From CAYPZL01 sp964415045 (lineage in GTDB: Bacteria > Planctomycetota > Phycisphaerae > Sedimentisphaerales > Anaerobacaceae): a stretch of 21,613 bases of DNA. Positions 15,867 to 21,613 of the stretch are shown here, one piece after another. The first letter of the stretch is position 1; each line of letters begins with the position of its first letter. The translations under genes and the position numbers were made by a program. The DNA lies in the NCBI GenBank assembly GCA_964415045.1, contig CAYPZL010000093.1, forward strand, positions 1-21,613, read 5' to 3'. A model generated the notes under the pieces. The model saw only the letters and a list, made by a program, of their open reading frames with translations. It was not told the origin of the DNA and did not search any database.

Positions 15867-16129
15867 CGTTTTCGATCGTCTCGACGGGTTTGTTGTCGAT
15901 TTTCAGGATGATGTCCCGCCTGCTCAACCCCGAGCTCGACGCTGCCGTAGTCGGCCACGATCGGCTTGACGAAGATCAGGGCCGGAAAGACTTCCGACTT
16001 CGCCCGGCTGATCGCGCGGGACAGATCGACCCGCTCCTGGCCGACGCCGCACGCACAGCAAAGCAGCAGCCCCGCCCAGAAAGCGACAACGAACCGGCTT
16101 CCCAACATCTGCCTAACGTGCTCTCGCAT
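15867..16129 (-). pseudogene. remnant of an HtrA-like trypsin/PDZ serine protease
   Basis: An intact start survives: GGAGG lies eight bases before the ATG at 16129, followed by a signal-peptide-like stretch (VVAFWAGLLLCCACG) and then ISRAKSEVFPALIFVKPIV, which looks like the N-terminus of a secreted trypsin-like protease. About 65 residues in, the reading shifts frame. The other frame then encodes GLSRRDIILKIDNKPVETI, a clear PDZ-domain segment (about 15925-15870). The whole protease domain and the end of the PDZ are missing, and the fragment stops at the 3' end of the convergent beta-propeller gene. The simplest reading is an internal deletion plus 3' truncation. The first frame stays open into the neighbour to 15677, so a short chimeric peptide could still be made. 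Confidence 0.5.
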
Positions 16130-16407
16130 TCAGGTTCCTCCCAACGCCTAAAGATGGTCCGAGAAAAGACTCCATCGCTCAGACTGCGGCCTACCGCAGC
16201 CCGCCTACGCTTGCCCGCATGTCACGCGAACCGCCTCATCGGCCCATACGAGACAGTAAAGATCATGCTTCTGGCTATGAGATTACCCGTTCCCCGAACG
16301 CCGGGCAAGCAAATTTCCTTTTGCCGGGCCGGCGGACGCCTCCGGCCCCAATAGCTGCTCCCTCGTCCTCACCGGACCGGCGCTTTGTCCCCCGGTCGCG
16401 CTTGAGA
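16130..16407. other. gap of 278 bases with hairpins, no gene recognised
   Basis: Three inverted repeats are visible: CTGCGG/CCGCAG with a 4-base loop (16184-16199), GGGCCGG/CCGGCCC (about 16336-16358), and GACCGG/CCGGTC (about 16376-16398). The last two lie just downstream of the glycosyltransferase stop on the minus strand and could stabilise or end that transcript, but neither has a T-run. No supported reading frame is seen. Confidence 0.5.
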
Positions 16408-17589
16408 TCAAGAGGTGCCGGCGATGAGCTGCTTGTAGACCTTCTCGATGGCATCGACCATGGTGTCGGGGGCGAATTTTTGTTTGACGGATTGGCGGGC
16501 GGTTTGGCCGAGTCGTTGGCGGAGGTCCTTGTTGGCGATGAGCTCGGCGCAGGCCTCGACGAGCTGCGGGACGTTCTTCGGTTCGATGAGCCGGCCGGTT
16601 GCGTCGTTGACGACCTCGCGGGCGCCGTCGACGTCGAAGCTGATGGCGGGCCGGCCGCACAACATCGCCTGAGGCAGCGTCCGGGCCAGGCCCTCCCGCA
16701 GCGAGCAGTGCACCAGGACATCGGAGGACTGGATGGCCAGCGGGACCGCGTCGGGCGGGATCAGACCGGTGAAGCGGAACCGCTCGGAAAGGCCCAGCTC
16801 CTCGATTTGTTGCTTGTAATGAGCCGTCAAATTGCCGTCCCCCACGAACAGCCAGATGCAATTCTCGAATCGCTGCGAAAGCTCCCGGGCCGACTGGATG
16901 ATATAGTCGTGGCCTTTGAGCATGAACAGCCGGGCGATGGTCACCAGGACGACGGCGTCGTCCGGAATGTCGTGCTGCCGGCGAAATTCTCTCCTGCGCT
17001 CTTGCGGGATCGGTTCGAGGAACTGCTCTTCGTCGATGGCCGAATAGGCGGTGACATACGGTTTGTCCACGCCGATTCCGGCGGCCTTCGCCTGGTCGGT
17101 CATGGCGTCGGCGACGCTGATGAAGTGGTCCGTGCGCCGGGCGACGGCCTTCTCCACCGCGATGTAGCATTTGTTCAGGACCGGGCTCTGGTACGGATGA
17201 AAGGCCAGGCCATGGATCGTATGCACCACGGCGGGACGGCCCTTCCCCCATTTGCCCTTGAGCGACCAGCCCGCGTAGCGACCCAGAATCCCCGCCTTGG
17301 CGCTGTGCGTGTGGACGATGTCGGGCTTGAGCCCGTCGAGCAGGCCCTTGATCTTGTAATAGCTGATGAAATCTCTCATCGGCCGGATGGGCCGGCGCAT
17401 CTCGCTCACCGTGAGCACGGCGTACTTCTGCCCTTTCGCCTGGTCGAAGAGCTGCCCTTCCGGGCCGAGCGCCGGACCGGTCAGCAGCGTGACATCGTGA
17501 CCCCGCTCGGCCAGCAGCTTGCACGTGATCAGCGTGTTCTCCTGGGCGCCGCCGAGGATGAGCCGCGTTATAATGTGAACAATCTTCAA
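16408..17589 (-). CDS. GT4-family glycosyltransferase (GT-B fold)
   Basis: Cytosolic or membrane-associated retaining glycosyltransferase of 393 residues. The N-terminal Rossmann domain opens with MKIVHIITRLILGGAQENT (1-19) and includes VHTHSAKAGILGR (92-104). The C-terminal domain has the nucleotide-sugar binding R220 and K225 (ARLFMLKG) and the donor-loop motif REGLARTLPQAM (298-309), in which the usual second glutamate is glutamine, as in many members of the REGL(A/P)R group. The likely job is adding a sugar to a surface polysaccharide or lipid, but acceptor and donor are unknown. The start is TTG, chosen because GGAG lies eight bases upstream and the conserved N-terminus begins there. It is not part of an obvious polysaccharide cluster. 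Confidence 0.9.
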   Translation of the reverse strand: MKIVHIITRLILGGAQENTLITCKLLAERGHDVTLLTGPALGPEGQLFDQAKGQKYAVLTVSEMRRPIRPMRDFISYYKIKGLLDGLKPDIVHTHSAKAGILGRYAGWSLKGKWGKGRPAVVHTIHGLAFHPYQSPVLNKCYIAVEKAVARRTDHFISVADAMTDQAKAAGIGVDKPYVTAYSAIDEEQFLEPIPQERRREFRRQHDIPDDAVVLVTIARLFMLKGHDYIIQSARELSQRFENCIWLFVGDGNLTAHYKQQIEELGLSERFRFTGLIPPDAVPLAIQSSDVLVHCSLREGLARTLPQAMLCGRPAISFDVDGAREVVNDATGRLIEPKNVPQLVEACAELIANKDLRQRLGQTARQSVKQKFAPDTMVDAIEKVYKQLIAGTS

Positions 17590-17614
17590 AGGTTACTCTC
17601 CGCGCTCACAGGGT

Positions 17615-17645
17615 AATAGGTCCTATTGGTCCCATAGGACCTATT
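17615..17645. repeat. perfect 12-bp inverted repeat between hydF and the glycosyltransferase gene
   Basis: AATAGGTCCTAT (17615-17626) is matched by ATAGGACCTATT (17634-17645) around a 7-base loop TGGTCCC. The arms and loop themselves reuse the unit GGTCC(T/C)AT, so the site also contains a short direct repeat. It ends three bases before the hydF stop codon. No T-run follows on either strand. Confidence 0.8.
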
Positions 17646-17648
17646 CTC

Positions 17649-18914
17649 TCAGGCGGCGCCGCCATAGTCAATGCCCCAGGGGCGCAGGACTTGGCGCAGG
17701 GCTTTCGGCCCCTGAATGTACGACAGGAAGAGGCCGTAGTTGGTGTAGGGGACGCCGATGGTGTCGAGGTCGCGGATGCGGGCGAGCAGCTTCTGGGCGG
17801 TTACCATGCAGCCTCCGCAGTGGATGACGAGCCTGTAGGACTGGAGCTGCTCGTTCTCCTGGAACTCGCGGCCGAAGTTGTGCTCGACGACGACGTCGGG
17901 CCAGTAACGATTGATGAAATTGGGGATCTGCACGGTGCCGATGTCCTCGGCGACGCGCGAATGATTGCACGCCTCGACGATGAGAATCTTGTCGCCCGGT
18001 TTGAGATCCTTCAGCGCCTCGACGCCCCTGACGAAGGCCGCCAGCCGGCCCCGGCTGACGTAGTTAATCATCATAATAGAGAACGTCGTCAGCATGACGT
18101 CGTCGGGCGTCCAAATATGCATCAAGTCCATCGCCTGCGAATCGGTGATGATCGCTTTGGGCCGGCGACCGAAGCTGGCGAGGAACGCCTCGAAGCGCTT
18201 GCGCTCGCCGGCGTCCCCGTCGCGGGCCTTGCCTAAGTCCATGCGATAGGAGACGGGCCAGGCCCAGTGACGCGTGATATATTCCTCCGCCATCGCCTGG
18301 GGCCGCAGATACCGGCCCGGCGGCGTCTCGGCGTCCATCGGAATGTTGAGCACGTAGAACTCGTCGCGTTCCAGGAACGGAAGCAGCTCCATCTTGACGT
18401 TCTTCGAGACGAAGTTCGCCAGGATGAAGTTCAGCAGCGGCTGTCGGCAACCGGTATCGATCGCGACCAGCTCGATCTTCTTGTGAAATCGCAGCAGCGG
18501 GATGTCTCGCTCCACCAGCGCGATCCGGCCCTTGCCGGCCGGCGTGAACAGGTTGTAGATCACCAGGATTTGCTTGTCCAGCTCGCGCGCGGTGGCGAGC
18601 ACTTCCCTCTCCGTGGCGAACTCCTCGGTCTCCGGATCGATCACGAGCAGAACGAGGTCGCACTCCTTGAGATCGGCCAGGACCTTGGCCCGCTTCTTTT
18701 CGCCCAGGCCCGAGGCCTCGTCCAGCCCGGCGGTGTCGAAGAGCTTGACCGGACCCATGCCGTGAATCTCCTGCAGTGCGATCTTCGTGTCGGCGGTCGT
18801 CCCCGGCGTCGCATCCACGATGGACGTCGCCTGCTGGGTGAGCAGATTCATTACGCTGCTCTTGCCCGAATTCATCTTTCCGAAGATTCCTATGTGATCG
18901 CGTTCAACCAACAC
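17649..18914 (-). CDS. hydF: [FeFe]-hydrogenase maturation GTPase HydF
   Basis: Scaffold GTPase that carries the assembled di-iron subcluster and delivers it to apo-[FeFe]-hydrogenase. The protein has 421 residues. The N-terminal Era-like G domain shows GKMNSGKSS (P-loop, 12-20), the PGTT switch (37-40) and DTAG (60-63). The C-terminal iron-sulfur site fits the HydF pattern exactly: C316-x-H318, 46 residues, then H365-C366-x-x-C369. The expected NKxD guanine-specificity motif is not seen; the position reads YNLFTPAG (120-127). The GTG at 18914 has GGAG upstream and begins directly at the G domain. HydE, HydG and a hydrogenase are not in this window, so partners must lie elsewhere if the system works. 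Confidence 0.93.
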   Translation of the reverse strand: MLVERDHIGIFGKMNSGKSSVMNLLTQQATSIVDATPGTTADTKIALQEIHGMGPVKLFDTAGLDEASGLGEKKRAKVLADLKECDLVLLVIDPETEEFATEREVLATARELDKQILVIYNLFTPAGKGRIALVERDIPLLRFHKKIELVAIDTGCRQPLLNFILANFVSKNVKMELLPFLERDEFYVLNIPMDAETPPGRYLRPQAMAEEYITRHWAWPVSYRMDLGKARDGDAGERKRFEAFLASFGRRPKAIITDSQAMDLMHIWTPDDVMLTTFSIMMINYVSRGRLAAFVRGVEALKDLKPGDKILIVEACNHSRVAEDIGTVQIPNFINRYWPDVVVEHNFGREFQENEQLQSYRLVIHCGGCMVTAQKLLARIRDLDTIGVPYTNYGLFLSYIQGPKALRQVLRPWGIDYGGAA

Positions 18915-19012
18915 GTTTCATCATCTCCGAAATCTACATTCGACAGCCAAGGCAACTACGACGCCGGCCGGGGCAAGGTTCTGGGCGCGGTCTCGCCTGG
19001 GCAGACCATCGC

Positions 19013-19029
19013 CAAGGCCCACGGCCTTG
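19013..19029. repeat. 7-bp inverted repeat between hydF and truA
   Basis: CAAGGCC and GGCCTTG flank a 3-base spacer. It lies in a GC-rich 100-base stretch before repeat copy A and has no T-run. It could be a weak terminator or processing hairpin for truA; the function is unknown. Confidence 0.45.
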
Positions 19030-19053
19030 ACGCTGCCACCCGGAGACCAGAAG

Positions 19054-19143
19054 AAATCAAAATGCAAAAAGCAAAGAGCAAGATTAAGGAAGTCATCGCC
19101 GCAACGCGGCGATTCCGCAATTTTGATCTTTGATCTTTGATTC
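19054..19143 (+). repeat. structured intergenic repeat, copy A
   Basis: An A-rich left arm begins AAATCAAAATGCAAAAAGC. The core is GGAAGTCAT (19088-19096), CGCCGC, AAC, GCGGCG (ending 19111), then ATTCCGCA. The right arm is tandem TTTGATC units. The stem pairs perfectly and extends two more A-T pairs on each side. It shares arms and core flanks with copies B and C but has a different stem sequence. It lies between hydF and truA. Confidence 0.88.
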
Positions 19144-19155
19144 TATCCCGGCCCG

Positions 19156-19914
19156 TCATCGATCGTACTTGATCCACATCAGGCACAGGCCGTTCGGGGG
19201 GGCGATGGGACCGGCGGCCCGGCGGTCTCTGGCCTCCAGGACCGGGGCGATCTTCGCAGGCTCCCAGCGTCCCAGACCCACCTCGGCCAGCGACCCGACG
19301 ATGTTTCGCACCATGTTGTAGAGGAAGCCGTCGCCCTCGACCTCGACGCGGACCCAGCGGCCGTCCTCGTTCGTGTTCTCGGTGACATCACAGCGAAAAA
19401 CGGTGCGGACCGAGTCCTGCCGGCTGTCGGCGGCCGAGGCGAAGGACTTGAAATCCTTCTTGCCGACGAGGGCCTGGGCGGCGGCGTTCATGGCCGCAGC
19501 GTCCAGCCTCGACGCGACGTGCCAACAATACTTGCGGTGCAGAACCGGCCGCACCGGCCCGCAGAAAATCGTATAGCGATACAGCTTGCTCGTGACCTCG
19601 CCGATCACGTCGAAGCCCATCCGGACGTCTTCGGCGCCGACGATCGCGATATCCTCGGGCAGCCGGTCGGTGATCGCGCGGGGGAGATTCTCCGTCGGCA
19701 CGGGCGAATCGATCTGGATCAGGCCGACCTGGCCCAGGGCATGCACGCCCGCATCGGTCCGGCTGGCCCCGCAGATCCGCACGTTCGGGCCCAGGAAGCT
19801 GCGCAGGCCCTCCTGGATCGTCCCCTGGACGGTCGTAAACCCCGGCTGGATCTGCCAGCCGTGATACCCGCTGCCGTCGTAGGCGATTGTCAGTTTGACG
19901 TTGCGAAGAGCCAT
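19156..19914 (-). CDS. truA: tRNA pseudouridine(38-40) synthase TruA
   Basis: Isomerises uridines 38-40 in the tRNA anticodon arm. The 252 residues are normal for the family. The N-terminal KLTIAYDGSGYHGWQIQPG (7-25), the catalytic aspartate D54 in GASRTDAGVHALGQV, and the late GDGFLYNMVRNIVG motif are all present. The ATG at 19914 begins just before the conserved first strand. The gene stands alone in gaps of about 240 and 210 bases, both of which hold copies of the structured repeat. Confidence 0.96.
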   Translation of the reverse strand: MALRNVKLTIAYDGSGYHGWQIQPGFTTVQGTIQEGLRSFLGPNVRICGASRTDAGVHALGQVGLIQIDSPVPTENLPRAITDRLPEDIAIVGAEDVRMGFDVIGEVTSKLYRYTIFCGPVRPVLHRKYCWHVASRLDAAAMNAAAQALVGKKDFKSFASAADSRQDSVRTVFRCDVTENTNEDGRWVRVEVEGDGFLYNMVRNIVGSLAEVGLGRWEPAKIAPVLEARDRRAAGPIAPPNGLCLMWIKYDR

Positions 19915-19925
19915 TCACGAACCGA

Positions 19926-19960
19926 GATCAAGGGTCAAGAATCAAATACGCGAATATGGA
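19926..19960 (+). repeat. possible broken left half of the structured repeat
   Basis: The stretch with AAGAATCAAATACGCGAATA followed by TGGAAGCCAC resembles the left arm and GGAAGTCAT core of copy C (which has AATCAAGAATATGGAAGTCA), but no stem follows. Instead copy B begins about a dozen bases later. Confidence 0.45.
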
Positions 19961-19972
19961 AGCCACAGGGAT

Positions 19973-20073
19973 AAATCAAAATGCAAAAAGCAAATGGCAA
20001 AAACAAGGAAGTCATGCCCGCGACGCGGGCATTCCGCAATTTTGATCTTTGATCTTTGATCTTTGATTTTGCA
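19973..20073 (+). repeat. structured intergenic repeat, copy B
   Basis: The left arm AAATCAAAATGCAAAAAGC is identical to that of copy A. The core is GGAAGTCAT (20007-20015), GCCCGC, GAC, GCGGGC (ending 20030), then ATTCCGCA. The right arm has one more TTTGATC unit than copy A. The stem differs from copy A at paired positions on both arms. It lies between truA and asd and seems to interrupt an older copy. Confidence 0.88.
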
Positions 20074-20110
20074 GTGCGGTGATTCCGCATGTTCGCATTC
20101 TGCTTTTTGC
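20074..20110 (+). repeat. possible broken right half of the structured repeat
   Basis: GCGGTGATTCCGCATG followed by TTCGCATTCTGCTTTTTGCG repeats the right side of the element (compare ATTCCGCATTTTTGCG in copy C) without its left partner. Together with the fragment at 19926-19960 it brackets copy B. Confidence 0.5.
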
Positions 20111-20123
20111 GCTCGGAAGCCCC

Positions 20124-21131
20124 TCACATCTCGAGCAGCTTCTCGGCGATCTGGACGGCGTTGAGGGCGGCGCCTTTGCGCAACTGGTCGCCGGCGACCC
20201 AGAGGTTGATGCCGCGGTCGTCCGGGAGCGACTCGTCCCGGCGAATCCGCCCGACGTAGATGTCGTCCTTGCCCGAGGCGTCGATCGGCATGGGGAAGCG
20301 GTTGTGCTCGCGATCGTCCAGAATGCTGACGCCGGGAGCGGTTCCCAGCAGCTCGCGGACCTGCTCCGGCGTGATCGGATCGGTGAACTCCAGGTTGATG
20401 CTCTCGCAATGGGCCCGCATCACCGGAATCCGCACGCAGGTGGCCGTGATGGCGATATCGGGGCAATCGAAGATCTTGCGCGTCTCCTTGACCAGCTTGG
20501 TCTCCTCTTCGTTGTACCCGTTCGGACCCAGCGGCGCGTTGTGGTTGAAGCAGTTGAACGCGATCTGGTACGGGAACGCCTCGCAGGTCGGCTCCTTGCC
20601 GTCGAGGATTTCGCGGCTCTGGGTCTCCAGCTCGCGCATCGCCGACATCCCCGCCCCGCTGGCGGCCTGATACGTGCTGACGATCATCCTCTTGACCGGG
20701 TTGGCCTTATGCAGCGGCCAGACCGGCACGATCCCGATAATCGTCGAGCAGTTCGGGTTGGCGATGATGCCCTTGTGCTGTTTGATCGCATCGGCGTTGA
20801 TCTCCGGAACGACCAGGGGCACGTCCGGATCCATGCGGAAGGCCGAGGAGTTGTCCACGACCACGGCGCCCGCCGCCGCGGCCGCCGGCGCGAATTCCTT
20901 GCTCCGGGCCCCCCCGGCGCTGAACAGAGCGATATCGATCCCCGCGAAGCTGTCCTTCGTCAGCTCCTCCACCACGTATTCCTTGCCCTTGAACGGGATC
21001 TTCTTCCCCGCCGAACGGCTGCTGGCAAGCATCTTGACCGATTCGAACGGGAAATCCCGCTCCGAGAGGATGCTCAGGAACTCCTGACCGACCGCCCCGG
21101 TCACGCCTGCAATTGCCAGATGACATGCCAT
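20124..21131 (-). CDS. asd: aspartate-semialdehyde dehydrogenase
   Basis: Reduces aspartyl phosphate to aspartate semialdehyde with NADPH, the branch point to lysine, diaminopimelate, threonine and methionine. The protein has 335 residues. The N-terminal NADP-binding loop is AGVTGAVGQEF (8-18), the nucleophile is C128 in ANPNCSTI, Q155 lies in STYQAASGAG, and the substrate-binding R234 and H241 lie in RIPVMRAH. The frame is open to 21185, but the ATG at 21131 has AAGGAG nine bases upstream and starts directly at the Rossmann strand, so it is chosen. It is monocistronic as far as the window shows. Confidence 0.96.
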   Translation of the reverse strand: MACHLAIAGVTGAVGQEFLSILSERDFPFESVKMLASSRSAGKKIPFKGKEYVVEELTKDSFAGIDIALFSAGGARSKEFAPAAAAAGAVVVDNSSAFRMDPDVPLVVPEINADAIKQHKGIIANPNCSTIIGIVPVWPLHKANPVKRMIVSTYQAASGAGMSAMRELETQSREILDGKEPTCEAFPYQIAFNCFNHNAPLGPNGYNEEETKLVKETRKIFDCPDIAITATCVRIPVMRAHCESINLEFTDPITPEQVRELLGTAPGVSILDDREHNRFPMPIDASGKDDIYVGRIRRDESLPDDRGINLWVAGDQLRKGAALNAVQIAEKLLEM

Positions 21132-21175
21132 GATTTCACACTCCTTATACTCACCCCAAAAACGTAGAACGCAGA

Positions 21176-21204
21176 CTTTTACCATTCCTATCGGCCAAAT
21201 GCAA
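21176..21204 (-). promoter_or_regulatory. possible asd promoter
   Basis: TTGCAT (21204-21199) and TAAAAG (21181-21176) on the minus strand are 17 bases apart. This would give a leader of about 40 bases that includes the AAGGAG site. The -10 match is weak. Confidence 0.3.
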
Positions 21205-21215
21205 GAACCGTTCGC

Positions 21216-21312
21216 AAACCAAGATCAAAGATCAAAAATGAAAAATCAAGAATATGGAAGTCATCCCGGCACGCCGGGATTCCGCATTTTTGCGCTTTGC
21301 ACTTTGCGTTTC
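21216..21312 (+). repeat. structured intergenic repeat, copy C
   Basis: The A-rich left arm has AAAGATCAAAAATG. The core is GGAAGTCAT (21256-21264), CCCGGC, AC, GCCGGG (ending 21278), then ATTCCGCA. The right arm is TTTGC-rich rather than TTTGATC-rich. The stem sequence differs again from copies A and B while pairing is kept. It lies just upstream of the possible asd promoter. Confidence 0.85.
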
Positions 21313-21613
21313 TCACGTCTCCCGAGGCCGGTCTTTCTCCATAATACTTTTCCAGACAACAACTTACGGCATTTTACCGATTCCCACATGGCGGTCGTTT
21401 GGCGAAACGGGGGCTCCCCAGCCCGCCCCGGATGGAGTCTGTCTCGCCAGTGGAAACCACGAGAATGCGAAATCCCAAAGAAACGCAGCCCGGCGTTCGG
21501 CCGAGATTGTTCTAAGGGAGCATTTGGGATTCTGCCTTGCCGTCTTGCTATTTGCTTTTTTCTCAAGTTGACTGATTTTTGTATTGGTTTTCATGCGGCC
21601 ACCAGGAGTCGCT
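21313..21613. other. terminal 301 bases with no recognised gene
   Basis: Short open frames exist on both strands, but none shows a recognisable domain, ribosome binding site or coding-like composition. No terminator with a T-run or tRNA is seen. A gene could begin beyond the window edge. Confidence 0.5.

Noticed and set aside
15305..16354. 349-codon plus-strand open frame running past the beta-propeller gene
   Set aside because: It is in another frame of the propeller gene, Arg/Pro-rich, without a ribosome binding site or domain.
18267..19133. 288-codon plus-strand open frame opposite hydF
   Set aside because: It is antisense to hydF and its end simply reads through repeat copy A.
19054..21312. 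CRISPR-like repeats
   Set aside because: The three copies are about 0.9-1.3 kb apart with genes between them, not regularly spaced with short spacers, and no cas genes are present.
21254..21571. 105-codon plus-strand open frame at the window end
   Set aside because: It begins inside repeat copy C, lacks a ribosome binding site, and shows no recognisable domain.

Overview
This is a GC-rich bacterial window of tightly packed, mostly house-keeping genes. Gene content suggests an anaerobic, polysaccharide-degrading bacterium, most likely Planctomycetota of the Phycisphaerae/Sedimentisphaerales type. The pointers are a secreted multi-modular GH16/GH29 glycosidase, a histidine-type (sulfide-using) Thi4, the hydrogenase maturase HydF, and a YihY protein with a C-terminal winged helix. 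The taxonomic assignment is inference; no rRNA gene is present.

Layout. (1) 89-4331, plus strand: rimO, a pgsA-type CDP-alcohol phosphatidyltransferase and a secreted GH16-GH29-F5/8C protein, the last overlapping pgsA. (2) 4376-5009, minus: a HepT/MntA (HEPN/MNT) toxin-antitoxin pair with its own predicted promoter. (3) 5174-6801, minus: a thiamine operon with promoter, TPP riboswitch, intrinsic terminator, thi4, and an overlapping HD-domain hydrolase. (4) 6970-11425, plus: a large AsmA-like envelope protein and a YihY/BrkB membrane protein. (5) 11430-12567, minus: YjbQ and a LysE-family exporter joined by an ATGA overlap. (6) 12598-15866, plus: the NAD salvage pair pncA-pncB and a Tat-exported beta-propeller protein. 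(7) 15867-21131, minus: a decayed HtrA-like protease remnant, a GT4 glycosyltransferase, hydF, truA and asd.

The most unusual non-coding feature is a dispersed intergenic element with three good copies (around 19054, 19973 and 21216). All lie in the same orientation in the gaps around hydF, truA and asd. Each has constant flanks GGAAGTCAT and ATTCCGCA around a 6-bp GC stem whose sequence differs in every copy while pairing is kept. An A-rich left arm and a T-rich right arm built on TTTGATC repeats flank the stem. The copy between truA and asd appears to sit inside a broken older copy.

The best functional lead is the TPP-riboswitch-controlled pair thi4 plus HD hydrolase. The HD protein resembles the YqeK type of dinucleotide polyphosphate hydrolase and is a candidate for cleaving the adenylated thiazole made by Thi4.
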